DNA from: Urophycis tenuis
Lineage: Eukaryota; Chordata; Actinopteri; Gadiformes; Phycidae
NCBI GenBank assembly: GCA_036785325.1
Contig: JAXIVH010000012.1
Span: 5,149,727 to 5,213,726 of the forward strand
Reading direction: 5' to 3'
Length of the DNA: 64,000 bases
Both the position numbers and the translations under genes were made by a program. The notes beneath the pieces were generated by a model that was not told where the DNA came from, did not search any database, and saw nothing but the letters and a program-made list of their open reading frames with translations. Below, piece after piece: positions 49,074 to 60,865 of this stretch (its first letter is position 1; each line of letters opens with the position of its first letter).

Positions 49074-52000
49074 TGTCTCTCTCTCTCTCTCTCTCTCAGG
49101 ACTCGCAGGACAGCTCGGACGGCATCCCCACGGCGCCCCGCATGACGGGCAGCCTGGTATCGGACCGCAGCCACGACGACATCGTGACCCGGATGAAGAA
49201 CATCGACTGCATCGAGTTGGGCCGGCACCGGCTCAAGCCGTGGTACTTCTCCCCGTACCCCCAGGAGCTCACCACCCTGCCCATCCTCTACCTCTGTGAA
49301 TTCTGCCTCAAGTACCTCAAGAGCCTCAAGTGTCTGCAGAGGCACCTGGTGAGTTCTGGTCGGGTCCGCCGTGCCGCGTGCTTGCGGTGGGTTCATGAGG
49401 TGCTGTAGGTGAGGTTTCACAGCTGTTATTGAGCTGTTATGGAGGTGTTATTGAGGTGCTGAGGCTGGTGTTTTATTAATTGCCTAGCCCTCCGTCGGTC
49501 AGTGAAATGTGCCGTGAGAACATCTGTCGTGACATCTGCGCCCGCCTCCCTGTGAAGCAACTGTCATGGTGTCGGGGTGTTCCATCTCGCCTGTCAATCA
49601 CAGGGGTGTGAACGCAACACCTCCCAATGGCCGGTGAACGTGTGCAGGGAGCAGAGAGGGCACGTTGTTTTGATTGTTTAGTTTCCACCCCTCAAATGTT
49701 GGGCACCGCCAACCTGCCGACTCTACTGCCGACCCTGTGGGGTGGTTGTTCAGTCTGCCTCAGTACAGTCGTGTCGAGTTCACTGCTATTATCCTGTAGT
49801 CGTGCTGACTAGTCTGCTGCCCCTGTGTGCTCCAGTGTCACTGACAGAGTGCTGTTGTCTCGTCTCTCACAGACTAAATGTAACCTCCGCCATCCCCCCG
49901 GCAACGAGATCTATCGGAAAGGCACCATTTCCTTTTTTGAGATCGACGGCAGAAAAAACAAAGTGAGTTCCTTCCCAGTCCCTCCCCCTTCCCTCCCCTG
50001 TCCCTCCCCCGTGTCTCCCCCGTATCTCCCCTGTCCCTCCCCCGTGTCTCCCCCGTGTCTCCCCCGTACCTCCCCCGTGTCTCCCCCGTCCCTCCCCCGT
50101 GTCTCCCCCGTCCCTCCCCCGTGTCTCCCCCGTCCCTCCCCCGTGTCTCCCCCGTCCCTCCCCTGTGTCTCCCCCGTCCCTCCCCTGTGTCTCCCCGTCC
50201 CTCCCCTGTGTCTCCCCCGTACCTCCCCCGTGTCTCCCCTGTGTCTCCCCCGTGTCTCCCCCGTCCCTCCCCTGTGTCTCCCCCGTCCCTCCCCCGTGTC
50301 TCCCCCGTCCCTCCCCCATCCCTCCCCCGTGTCTCCCCCGTACCTCCCCCATCCCTCCCCCGTGTCTCCCCCGTCCCTCCCCCATCCCTCCCCCGTCCCT
50401 CCCCCGTGTCTCCCCCGTACCTCCCCCGTACCTCCCCCATCCCTCCCCCATCCCTCCCCCGTGTCTCCCCAGTGTCTCCCCCGTCCCTCCCCCGTGTCTC
50501 CCCTGTCCCTCCCCCGTCCCTCCCCCGTGTCTCCCCCGTCCCTCCCCCGTCCCTCCCCCGTCCCTCCCCCGTGTCTCCCCCCCACATTCCAGTCCCGTCA
50601 CCGGTGACCCATCAAGATTGACCCGTGGACTCAGATGGGTTCTTTTCTCTGGGGGGTACCAGACATATTCCCAGAACCTGTGCTTGCTGGCGAAGTGCTT
50701 CCTTGACCACAAGACCCTGTACTACGACACGGACCCCTTCCTCTTCTACGTGATGACGGAGTACGACGCCAAGGGCTTCCACATCGTGGGGTACTTCTCC
50801 AAGGTACGCCGGCCCCCCCCCCCGCGGGCCCCAGGGCCACCCCGGAACACCCCGGAACACCCCGGAACACAGCCGCAGTGCTGCGGGCTGCGGGCTGCAG
50901 GCCATGTGGCTCTGTGGGGTCATCCAGCTCCCAGTGCGGTCTTTAAGTGTGTTCATTTGATATTGATCTGAAGCAGAGGAAAAGCTAAAGCACACGCGCA
51001 ATTTCTACTCACCCGTCGATATACACTCTAATGTTTTCTTGAATCGGCTTGCAATTACTGTACTTTATTTTAGAATAATTTTCCAAACTGAGAAAACCGA
51101 ACCAGTGTTTGTGATTCGGCAGCTGTAATCAGTCCTCATTGGGGAGTGTTCTGCTCTTCCCCGTCCACGTCCTCCTCAGACGACTGAAACAAAGCGTTGA
51201 CCCCACAGCGTTACTGTTGTGGTCCGTGTGCTTACGTCTGCGTGTGGTCCCCTACAGGAGAAGGAGTCGACGGAGGACTACAACGTGGCCTGCATCCTCA
51301 CCTTACCTCCCTACCAGCGCAGGGGCTACGGGAAGCTGCTCATCGAGTTCAGTGAGTAGAACCTTCAGGCCGTGTCCTGGTGGTGACTCAGAGCCACCGT
51401 GGTAGGGCAGGTCGCCCGGGCAGCCGGACGGGTTCCTGGTCCTGACGGGTGTTGATTGCGTTGACGTTGTCACGGTAACCGCCTGTCTCTCGCAGGTTAC
51501 GAGCTGTCCAAGGTGGAGGGGAAGACGGGCACGCCGGAGAAGCCCCTCTCGGACCTGGGGCTGCTGTCCTACCGGTCCTACTGGTCCCAGACCATCCTGG
51601 AGATCCTCATGGAGCTGAAGCCCGACAACGGAGAGAGGCCCCAGATCACCATCAAGTACGCACCGTTCACTAGTGCTGCTGCCGCCCTTGGTGACCACAC
51701 AGGGTCACCACAGGGTCGTACCATGTAGGCAGGGGGTTGTGTCCCAGGCAGGGGTCGTACCATGTCACCATGTTAAGCAGTAGGTTAAGCCTTGCTTCAG
51801 ATCAGGAGTCGTCTAAGTCATGTGAACTTTGTTTGACCGTTTTTATTTCTCAACACTGACCTCGGCGCCGCAGTCTGACTCATGAGGCCGTTGGTTTGTT
51901 TTCCGTTCACCAGTGAGATCAGTGAGCTGACGAGTGTGAAGAAGGAGGATGTGATCTCCACGCTGCAGTACCTCAACCTCATCAACTACTACAAGGTCAG

Positions 52001-52833
52001 AGGTCACAGGGCTCACACCACTAGCACCACAAACTACTAGAAGGTCAGAGGTCACAGGGCTCACTCCACTAGAACCACAAACTACAAGGTCAGAGGTCAC
52101 AGGGCTCACTCCACTAGCACCACAAACTACAAGGTCAGAGGTCACAGGGCTCACACCACTAGCACCACAAACCACTACAAGGTCAGAGGTCACAGAGGTT
52201 CAAATCACTAGCACCACAAACTACTACAAGGTCAGAGGTCACAGGGCTCACACCCTTAGCACCACAAACTACTAGAAGGTCAGAGGTCACAGAGGTTCAC
52301 ACCATGAGCACTGCAGCCTCGGAGAGAACGGAGACACAAGGGCCTGCTGTCCAGTGTTTTGGACCAGTTAATAACACCTCATGGCAATCAGGGTTTGATT
52401 CCCACCCCCGGTCCGATTTCATGTCATCCTGTCTCTCTCAACACCACTTTTCTCTCTTTCTCTCCTACTCTTCTACTCTTCTGTCCATAAAGGCGTAACG
52501 ACCCTATGAACAATTAAACAAAATAAAAAAATATATATATTTATAAATAACTGGAATGCTAGTTTTATTTGTGTCTCTTACCGTCTTGTGTGGACGCATG
52601 AGAACCAGGTGGTTTGTGGAGAGCGTCGGCTCTGTGGGGAAGGCGCGCCGTGTCCGTCAGGATGTCCTGTAACCCGCTGTCCTCTGCGTCCCCCCCAGGG
52701 TCAGTACATCCTGACTCTCTCCGAGGACATCGTGGAGGGACACGAGCGAGCCATGCACAAGAGACACTTACGCATCGACCCAAAGTGTCTGCACTTCACC
52801 CCCAAGGACTGGAGCAAGAGGGGGAAGTGGTAG
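43506..52833 (+). CDS. kat5: Histone acetyltransferase KAT5 (TIP60), MYST family
   Basis: Fourteen coding exons (43506-43526, 43606-43672, 44463-44531, 44762-45006, 45454-45522, 46191-46367, 46848-46922, 49100-49348, 49873-49962, 50663-50803, 51258-51351, 51496-51655, 51914-51995, 52699-52833) give 557 residues; human isoforms have 513 or 546. The chromo-barrel domain (about 8-70) reads modified histone tails. A low-complexity linker follows, with S89 and S93 matching human phosphosites S86 and S90. The MYST domain spans about 271-548: a C2HC zinc finger (C307, C310, H323, C327), the autoacetylated lysine (K365), catalytic Cys C413 in VACILT, the acetyl-CoA loop QRRGYG (421-426) and general base E447 in PEKPLSDLGLLSYR. 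The C-terminus KDWSKRGKW is identical to human. As the NuA4/TIP60 catalytic subunit it acetylates H4, H2A and ATM in transcription and DNA double-strand-break repair. The linker exons 4-6 diverge most from human. The start is chosen from the near-ideal context around ATGGCG and the short first exon, as in mammals. Confidence 0.97.
44613..44655 (-). repeat. Second retroposon-like TTTATTGATCCCC tail, kat5 intron 3
   Basis: ACTTTATTGATCCCC and AGGGGAAATTC form the same terminal pattern as at 43228. It lies 100 bases upstream of the exon 4 acceptor of kat5. Confidence 0.45.
47300..47703. repeat. GTTAGCT/AGCTAAC minisatellite, kat5 intron 7
   Basis: About twelve imperfect units of about 32 bases consist of TCTATGTTACGTTAGC, TTACATTAGCTAACTG and variants. 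Each unit contains inverted GTTAGCT and AGCTAAC arms that could pair as a small hairpin. Confidence 0.9.
48866..49097. repeat. (CT)n tract at the kat5 exon 8 acceptor
   Basis: About 230 bases of CT-rich repeat run straight into the CAG acceptor at 49097-49099, forming an extremely long polypyrimidine tract ahead of exon 8. Confidence 0.95.
49972..50582. repeat. C-rich minisatellite filling kat5 intron 9
   Basis: Over 50 short units of CTCCCCCGTCC and CTCCCCCGTGT occupy almost all of the 700-base intron between exons 9 and 10. The minus strand is G-rich, with runs of three to five G at close intervals. Confidence 0.95.
51984..52310. repeat. Minisatellite that includes the kat5 exon 13 donor site
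   Basis: Seven copies of a 45-49 base unit. The first copy contains the last codons of exon 13 and the true donor (GT at 51996). The other six carry donor-like AAG/GTCAGAGG at about 52044, 52089, 52134, 52182, 52231 and 52279. Confidence 0.9.
52330..52505 (+). repeat. Probable tRNA-derived SINE, kat5 intron 13
   Basis: A B-box-like GGTTTGATTCCC is followed by a CT-rich body with TCATGTCATC and a terminal CATAAAGGCG. This resembles the tail of a widespread vertebrate tRNA-SINE type. Confidence 0.45.
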
Positions 52834-54598
52834 TGGACCTCTGGGGGGGGTTCTGGCGCACACCGGACCCCGTCCCCAGCGGGGCGGGGGGGGGGGGGTA
52901 CCACGGTTCCGGCTGAAGGACGTGGAGACCAGACACCATGCAGAACAGACTCTCTGGACCTCTATTTACACCTGGTGTCGACAGATGCCGAGTTATTTAG
53001 GCGCCAAACGAGGTTGAAGCGCGGGAACCCACCGCTGATGGATGGCAGTATTTCCAGAGGTGTGGAGAACCTTCGGCCTCTGGTGGGGTTTGACATGAAA
53101 CCTTTAGTCTGGGGGGCGTTTCTCAATTTGTTTTAAAAAAGAGAACTAGAGTAGAATTCTACGTGAACACTAAATATTCGAACCAGACAGAATTTTTAGT
53201 TTTTAAATTGAATTGTGCGGCGGGGTTTTTTTTAGACCTGTATTACTGCTCGTTACCGGAGACATCCCAGGTGTTTGAGACCGGACCGTTTGGTAGAATA
53301 ACAAACGGCCGCAATGATTCTGTCTGGAACCATCCGGCACGCTGGGCCACTGGGGAACGTCACTTTTATACCCCGGTATCGTCGGGCCCCGTGTCTGGAA
53401 CCTCGGAGAACTCATAGACATCAAGGACCTTTTTTTAATGCACCAACTGAAAAGATCTCGCCTACTTTTTACTCCAGCGGGCGGCAGCAGCCCGGCACCG
53501 GCCTGTTTTCTGAAGATATCTGGCGTACGTTTTTACCACTACAGCGACCTGCGTTGCTCTGATGTTTTGTAGGGGGGGGAGCCGTGGCTCGGTGGTCTGC
53601 TGAGGATAGTCGTTTTGCAATATTAGTTTTCTATACGTCAGTTGTGTGTGTATATTGGTAACACGTGGTCAGGAAAACCCTCATGGGTGTAAAATTGGGA
53701 CAACTCAAAACCATAGATGACAGTTGAACTGTAATTATTGTACATACTGAAATCGTTTTGTAAAAAAAAAAAAAAAAGCCATGTTGAGCTGTTGAGAGAA
53801 TGTAAATTAAGTGTACAGTTATCTATACATTATTTTTTACTTTATGTAAACTAATGTGGCATAGTATTTGATTTAAAAGACTATTGTACTTATTTTGTGA
53901 TTTTAGGAACGTGGCATCACTTTTTTTCTTTCCAAGTTCTGTTCAAGTGTGTACAAGCAGGTGAAAGTAGTTCCAGCTGATTTAAACTTTCTACATTTGG
54001 TTCCAGTTGATGAAAAAAGACAAACGGTTTATTTTTGGGTTGTTTTTTTTTTTTCAAAGTCTTGGATTAAAAAAAAAACGTGATCGTGTAATTGTTGAAA
54101 TAAGATTCAGGGTTATTTGTCCAACACTTGAAATTACATAGATCGTTTGGTTCTTATGCAGTTTTTTTTTTCTTCATTTGGAAGTATAAAATGCAAGCCC
54201 ACTAAATTGGATTTGGGTGGATTTTATTTTTCGCTTCATGAACCAGCAGAGCTGGAGGCCCCGAGCTGGGATGTTGAGCAGTACAATAATAATCCTGACC
54301 CGTCGTAAGTACTAACGTCCTGTCTGCAAATACAATTGTCTTATTATGGACTAATCAACATTGTATTGCAAGTACATATTCACAATACAAATACATAATT
54401 AACATTACAAATTGTAGCCGACGCGTTTTTAGACTCGAAGGACTTCAGAGAAAAAAAGCCAGCTGTTAAGGACTCATATTCTTCTGACGATCGCTGCCCG
54501 TCACTTGTTCGATGCTTTGTTCCTTTTTTTTATTTTTTTTTTAAATTAATTGGTGTTCTCGGTTGAACCTATAAATCACTTTTAACACTTTTAACTCC
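52834..54598 (+). other. Probable kat5 3' UTR
   Basis: AT-rich, non-repetitive sequence without a coding exon lies between the kat5 stop and the candidate poly(A) signal. The short open frames inside it have no recognisable domain. The extent depends on which poly(A) signal is used. Confidence 0.45.
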
Positions 54599-54604
54599 AA
54601 TAAA
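54599..54604 (+). terminator. Candidate kat5 polyadenylation signal
   Basis: AATAAA on the plus strand, about 1.77 kb after the kat5 stop at 52833. The sequence between is AT-rich and reads like a 3' UTR, with many poly-T and poly-A runs. A weaker ATTAAA at 54066-54071 could serve as a proximal site. Confidence 0.45.
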
Positions 54605-56110
54605 CAGGCATTTTAACGTGATATCCCAAACATCCATATTAGCTCATTCAGATGTCGCTGCAGACAGAACAAGGCGTTCCAATGAGTTGCCGTGTACGCG
54701 CTAATCAAACTATGTCGTACTGTTTTAGCACTCCGTAAAACAGGATTTCTGGTGAACAAATGACTCAATTTATTCTCGAGGTAAGGACAGCATTGGCCTC
54801 ATTCACTGATGAATTATTTTGATCTGTAACACGACAGCTGGTGAAGTTGTCCGTCAAGCAGCAGGAAGCAGGGCCCATCTCAATACGCCATCTCAGCCAC
54901 CAGGGGGCAGCAGTGAGCAGGGTCCGCATCTTAATACAATAGTGGTCTCTCGACCACCAGGGGCCAGCAGGGAGCAGGGTCCTCGTCTTAATAGGTGACA
55001 AGACAGGTGCTTCTCCCAACAGGCTTGATGCTGCAGTTAATAACTCGGGGTGTTCGGGTGGGATGACAGCTTGCCACTGGCTGTCAGGCTCCCTTGTCAG
55101 TGAGTCGTGGACAAATAGTAATTGGAAAAATAAATATAGCCTTTAGTTATTTCATTCTGCACCCTAGACTGATGTAGACTCAAAGACTAATGGAGGAACA
55201 CTTGGCATATTTTTCCATATTTCCCATGTTTGCTGTCCTCTATAATGTATCCATTTGGCATACGGCAGACAGGCTAAATGATGAGCAATTTTGTGCTAAT
55301 ATATATTTATATAAACACGATGTTTATGAAACGCAAACGTTATGAAAATGATTTGCAACATCTTCACACTCCTCATTCTGTTTGTCCCCGAGGAGTCGGG
55401 GACTCCTACTGAGATGGACCTCAAAGTTGTGTGACTGTGTTACTAACGAGGTGAGCGAGTGAAGTGACGCACCCATCACCCTGAGCCCCCCCGCAGGAGA
55501 CGAGGTCTCCTCTGGGTGACCCCGGACCCCCTGCGGAGTGGCAGGCGTAGGCACACGTACCATCCAACCATCTGCTGCCGTGCGGCTTTCAGCCATCCAG
55601 CCCTCCGTGCACACGCAGCCACTTCCTGTGACAGCTGTGGAGGTAGCGACGGTGCTCCGACAGAGGGAGCCTTCATGTGAACTCGGGGGGGCTTTCAACA
55701 TCTACACACAGCAGGAACCGACTGAAAAACAACCCCAGAGAGGGGTTCTGTAGTCCCAGTCAGCGTTCATTGAATGTAGAAGGAATTCAAAGTGTTTAAT
55801 GTGAACTATCACTTCCTATTTCGAATCGGTACATCCCTTTTTCTTCTTTAAGTTTTTTTTTTTTTTTTTTTTTGAAACACTCAATGGAGATGTTCTGTAC
55901 GCACGGCCGGGACTTTGTTCCCCACTGAATGTTTTCGTTTCTCTTGTGTGCTGCACCACTGACGTCTGTCCTCCGGTTGTTCTGCTTGTGTGCAGTTTCA
56001 TCTTTATCAGTCAAAGGCACTTGCTATCAGTCACAGACTTCACAGCCCCTCCCTCTCTCCCTCCCTCCCCCCCACCCCTCCCCCCCCTCCCCCTCTCTCT
56101 CACCCCTCCA

Positions 56111-56152
<42 letters not shown>

Positions 56153-56692
56153 ACGCACTCTGCTGTGAGCCTGACCAGAGCCGATGACCTAGTAAGATGG
56201 CCATATGGTTCAGCCAGCAGCAGACTTTATACTCTACTTACGGGGGATGGGGGCCGGCCTGCTGGGTGTGTGTGCGTGACGGACGGAGCGCGTGTTGGTG
56301 TGTCTCAGGCCTGGACGGCACGACTGTCCCCGTCTCCGGGTCGGGATCCCAGCTCTGTCATCGCCTGCATGGCAGCTCGGCTGTGACTCAGTGTGTTAAT
56401 GTGATTAGTGGTCAAACTGAACGACACACAAAAAAATTGTAGATAATGCAAAAATGATACAGAGGCAGTATGATTGTGAATGTACATTTTTACACACACA
56501 TCTGTGTCTTTCTTATGCTTGAGTGGACCGGGGGCTAAGCGCTAAGGGCTAGTGGTATCTAGTGGTATCTGTCCATGTTAGCATGTTAGCCGCTAACGTG
56601 AGCAACACAGCCTCATTGTTCCTGAGAGCTGGTCAACTGGTAGCCGAGGTCCAGCCCACTGCGTTTGGGGAGTACACAGAGGGGACTACAAA

Positions 56693-56748
<56 letters not shown>

Positions 56749-56961
56749 TGAAAACACGCATTCACGGTGGCACCTCTATTTTCACCTTTGGCCCTGGTCA
56801 GCTGCTCCTGACCTTACCTGTGATTGGTTGTGTGTGTGTGTGTGTGCGTGCGTGTGCGTGTGTGTGTGTGCGTGCGTGTGTGTGTGTGTGTGTCCAGGTT
56901 TCTGAGAAACGCTGCCTGTCCTCTGACCATCCAGCCGTCTACAGACAGGATTAGAGAGAGA

Positions 56962-57011
<50 letters not shown>

Positions 57012-57467
57012 GTAGAGCGAGGTAGAGCTAGGTAGGTAATGGCAGCACATCCCAGAGCTGATGCGTCCGAAACACAAGGCTCCTCATGAATGCACTTGCT
57101 GCGTCCGGATGCCTTTTCTGTCTCAGCGTGGGAATGTTGTTTTATGAGCGGCCATCAGCCCTTCCTCGTCTTCATGGCTCTTCCTCCTTCAGCAGAATCT
57201 GTAAGCGCGGGGGGTGGTGTTGCCAATAAAGCTTTCTGAATGTCAGTTCCAAGACGGCGCAAGCTCATCTTGCCTATCAGTGGCCGCGCTGCTGCCTCAA
57301 CCGGGGGGAGGGGGGGAGGAGGGCGGTGAGGGGGGAGGGTGTGTGTGTGTGTGTGTGTGTCACAGTGAGAGAGAGAGAGAGAGAGAGCGAGCAAGAGAGG
57401 AGGAGAACGAGGAGGGGGGTGGGCTCTGCCGTGATGTGAATGGAATAGAATCAGCGAGAGGGCGACC

Positions 57468-57498
<31 letters not shown>

Positions 57499-57690
57499 GC
57501 GAGAGAGAGAGAGAGAGGACAACACAACCCAACCTGCCTCTCGGCTAACCAAACACAAGGAACACACACACAGACCCACACGCACACGGGAGCCGGTCCT
57601 TTGACGCACACACACACACACACACACGCACACGGACACGGACACGGACACGGCCAACCAGGAAGTGTGTGCTCGCGCTGGTGGTGTGTG
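54605..57690. other. Intergenic region downstream of kat5
   Basis: No supportable exon. It includes a homopolymer T run (about 55852-55873), a CT/CA-rich block (56045-56160), (CA)n at 56697-56745, (TG)n at 56827-56893 and (GA)n at 56953-57006. The remaining sequence is ordinary unique DNA, with a pair of related CACCAGGGGGCAGCAG-like motifs near 54898 and 54956. Confidence 0.45.

Positions 57691-57721
<31 letters not shown>
57690..57721 (+). repeat. (TA)n run
   Basis: A TATATA/AAATATA stretch of about 30 bases lies 100-140 bases before the putative first exon. It could act as a TATA element or simply be a microsatellite. Confidence 0.6.
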
Positions 57722-57835
57722 TCTTCTTCTCTCTTCTTCCTTCTATTCTCGGATAGAGGAAGGAAGCAGTGGCTCTTGGAGGACTGCCCCGGCCGCGGGC
57801 TCACACTGGGCCGTGGCCAGCAGGACCATGCAGTC

Positions 57836-57999
57836 ATGGAGAGGGTCGCGCCGGGAGATCTCCGGGAGGAACAGGATGGAGCGAGGAGGCTGACGGCCGC
57901 GGTGAGTACAGCTCCGTCCCCTCCGCGCGTTCTCCTTCCCCTCCGCGCGTTCTCCTTCCCCTCCGTGTCCCGGCACATTCCTGCCCCCCCCGGGAGCCC

Positions 58000-58081
<82 letters not shown>

Positions 58082-58331
58082 GTCTCTGTCTCTGTCTCTC
58101 TTTCTCTCTCTCTCTCTCCCCTGATGGTAATGAGTGGCGGTGGTCGCACGCCCTGGCGTGTGGGATGCCTGCACTCGGCCAGGCGGGGGACCGCCGCGCG
58201 TGCCCTGCTGCTCAGCCTCCTCACGCTGTTGTCAGGGAGGAGGAGGAGGAGGAGGAGGAGGAGGAGGAGGAGGAGGAGGTGGTGATGTGTGGGAAATATT
58301 CCCCAATCTTTGTGGGGTCCGTGTGCCCCTC

Positions 58332-58407
<76 letters not shown>

Positions 58408-58675
58408 CGTCTCTCGTCTCTCTCTCTGTCTCTCGTTCTCTCTCTCTGTCCAGTCTGCTTTTGTTGTGCTCGGGCTCACAACCTTTGTCGCATATCACCT
58501 CCCCCCTCCCCCCCCTCCATCTTTCCTGTCTTTCTCCATCTCTCTCTCTCTCCCCTCTCTCTCCCTCTCTCTCTCTCCCTCTCTCCCTCTCCCCTCTCTA
58601 TTGTGTATTGTCCACCCCAGCAGAATGCCTTAGATATGCGGGGCCTGTGCCATTGTGAGGAAGACTGTTGTGTAG
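57836..58675 (+). CDS. Hypothetical start of an unidentified plus-strand gene (two exon-like segments)
   Basis: Segment A (57836-57901) opens with an ATG, encodes 22 residues starting Met-Glu-Arg-Val-Ala-Pro and ends at a strong GTGAGT donor. Segment B starts at 58621 after a CT-rich acceptor (a CAGCAG tandem acceptor), ends at 58675 before GTAAGG, and continues the same frame with a cysteine-rich stretch containing CHCEEDCC. A TATA-like run lies at 57690-57720. I do not recognise the product, no further exon was found, and a non-coding transcript or chance is equally possible. Confidence 0.2.
58001..58402. repeat. (CT)n, (GGA)n and (CT)n arrays
   Basis: CT repeats at 58001-58120 and 58331-58402 bracket a (GGA)n run at about 58217-58280. 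Confidence 0.9.
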
Positions 58676-58709
58676 GTAAGGAAGATCATGCTAACCCTCG
58701 CTGTTCGGC

Positions 58710-59320
58710 AGCCAGACGTGAACATGAGAGGAGGGGGGGGGGGGGTAGGGAGGAGAGAGAGAGGGGGAGACGGGGGAGAATGAAAAGAAGAGATGTGTGG
58801 CGAGATGCAGAAACGAAAGCGGAACGTGAGGGGAGGGTAGGGGAGGAGGAGGGGGGGGGGGGTAGGAGGGGGGGAGATCTAGCGGTGGGCTGGAATGGTT
58901 CCAAATCGTTCTGTAAAGACGCCGTCCACCTTAGCTAAGCTAGCTGCGGTGGCGTGCGGCTGTGGGGGGGGAGGAGAGGGGGGAGAGGGGGGAGAGGGGG
59001 GGGGGGGATTCACGCGGCTAAAGAGGGGGATTGCGAGGGGGGCGGCGCATGCATGCGGTGATAACGGACAGCCGGGGAGAGGAGATGCAGGGGGGGAGAG
59101 GAGGGGAGGAGGGGAGGAGGGGGGGAGGGGGAGGATAGCGCTCCTCCTCTGGAGTATGCCGCGTGCCTTTGAGAAGCCAGGAGCAGCGAGGGATGGATTA
59201 CGCTCCTGGGGGAGGAGGAGGGGGAGGGGGGTTGAGGGAAGGCGTGGAGGTAGCTGGGGGGTGGGTGGGGAGCAGGAGGGAGGAGACGGGGGGGGAGGCT
59301 AGGGTGGAGCAGCTTACATA
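58710..59320. repeat. G-rich purine block
   Basis: Dense GGGAGGAGG-type sequence with many G runs and no coding content. It has strong quadruplex potential on the plus strand. Confidence 0.8.
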
Positions 59321-59822
59321 AGCCAGTGCACTCAGTGGATGGGCTATTTAATTTACATTGAGCCAGCAGATCCCACGTGCCATGCGGTCTCCACTGTGGT
59401 CGTCATTAGCTTGGGAAATAATAAAATGCACGGGCAGCCTGACGGCAGGGGAAGTGTGTTTATGCGCGGCTGCCTGCACTCCAGTGTGTCAGGGAGGAGG
59501 GGAAGAGACGCTGTGCCTGGGTCTCCATTCAGAGGGTCCCAGAGGGTGTGACTCTGGTTTATAGTAAACACAGGCAGCGTTCCCCTGCTTCGAGCAGACC
59601 CCCCCCCCCCCCCCCCCCACCCCCCCCCCCCTGCAGCCGTGCTGCGACGTGTCCGCTGGCCGGTGGTCGGTTGTTTGTACCAAAACAACACAAAGTGTGA
59701 CCTGTTTTCTGCTCCTGAAGCCCTTTGTTTGAGTGTCTGTTCCGTCTTGAGCCGTGGTGACCTCGCACACTGCAGCATGTTTTCACCACCACGGACAGAG
59801 CTGACAGACGGCCACCATGCAC

Positions 59823-60865
59823 TGGTGTGATGATTAGTGTGCACTCCTAGTGTGATGATTAGTGTGCACTCCTAGTGTGATGATTAGTGTGCACTCCTAG
59901 TGTGATGTTTAGTGTGCACTTCTAGTGTGATGATTAGTGTGCACTCCTAGTGTGATGTTTAGTGTTGCACTTCTAGTGTGATGATTGGTGTGCACTACTA
60001 GTGTGATGATTAGTGTGCACTACTACTGTGATGTTTAGTGTGTACTACTAGTGTAGTGTTTATTGTGCACACCTATTGTGATGTTTTGTGTGCACACCTA
60101 CAGTAGTGTGATGTTTTGTGTGCACTACTCGTGTGATGTTTAGTGTGCACAACTACAGTAGTGTGATGATTAGTGTGCACTACTAGTGTGATGATTAGTG
60201 TGCACTAGTAGTGTGATGTTTAGTGTGTACTACTAGTGTAGTGTTTATTGTGCACACCTATAGTGTGATGTTTTGTGTGCACACCTACAGTAGTGTGATG
60301 TTTTGTGTGCACTACTAGTGTGATGTTTAGTGTGCACAACTACAGTAGTGTGATGATTAGTGTGCACTACTAGTGTGATGATTAGTGTGCACTACTAGTG
60401 TGATGTTTTAGTGTGTACTACTAGTGTAGTGTTTATTGTGCACACCAGTAGTGTGATGTTTTGTGTGCACACCTACAGTAGTGTGATGTTTTGTGTGCAC
60501 TACTAGTGTGATGTTTAGTGTGCACAACTACAGTAGTGTGATGATTAGTGTGCACTACTAGTGTGATGATTAGTGTGCACTACTAGTGTGATGTTTAGTG
60601 TGTACTACTAGTGTAGTGTTTATTGTGCACACCGAGTAGTGTGATGTTTTGTGTGCACACCTACAGTAGTGTGATGTTTTGTGTGCACTACTAGTGTGAT
60701 GTTTAGTGTGCACAACTACAGTAGTGTTATGTTTAGTGTGCACTACTAGTGTAATGTTTAGTGTGCACTACTAGTGTAATAATTAGTGTATACTACTAGT
60801 GTGATGTTTTGTGTGCATCACTAGTGTGATGTTTAGTGTGCACTACTAGTGTGATGTGTTTAGCG
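59823..60865. repeat. 1-kb higher-order minisatellite
   Basis: Basic units of about 25-27 bases have the form GTGTGATGATTAGTGTGCAC plus CTACTA. In the central part they are arranged into a higher-order repeat of about 185 bases, marked by TTTATTGTGCACACC near 60060, 60244, 60431 and 60618. Confidence 0.9.

Noticed and set aside
49825..50971. Open frames of 180-290 residues, Ser-Pro-Val-Pro or Gly-Gly-Asp-Thr rich
   Set aside because: They come from the C-rich minisatellite of kat5 intron 9, which lies between two proven exons.
57451..58938. Open frames of 340-390 residues, Arg-Glu or Ser-Leu rich
   Set aside because: Driven by (GA)n/(CT)n and (GGA)n repeats, with no domain.
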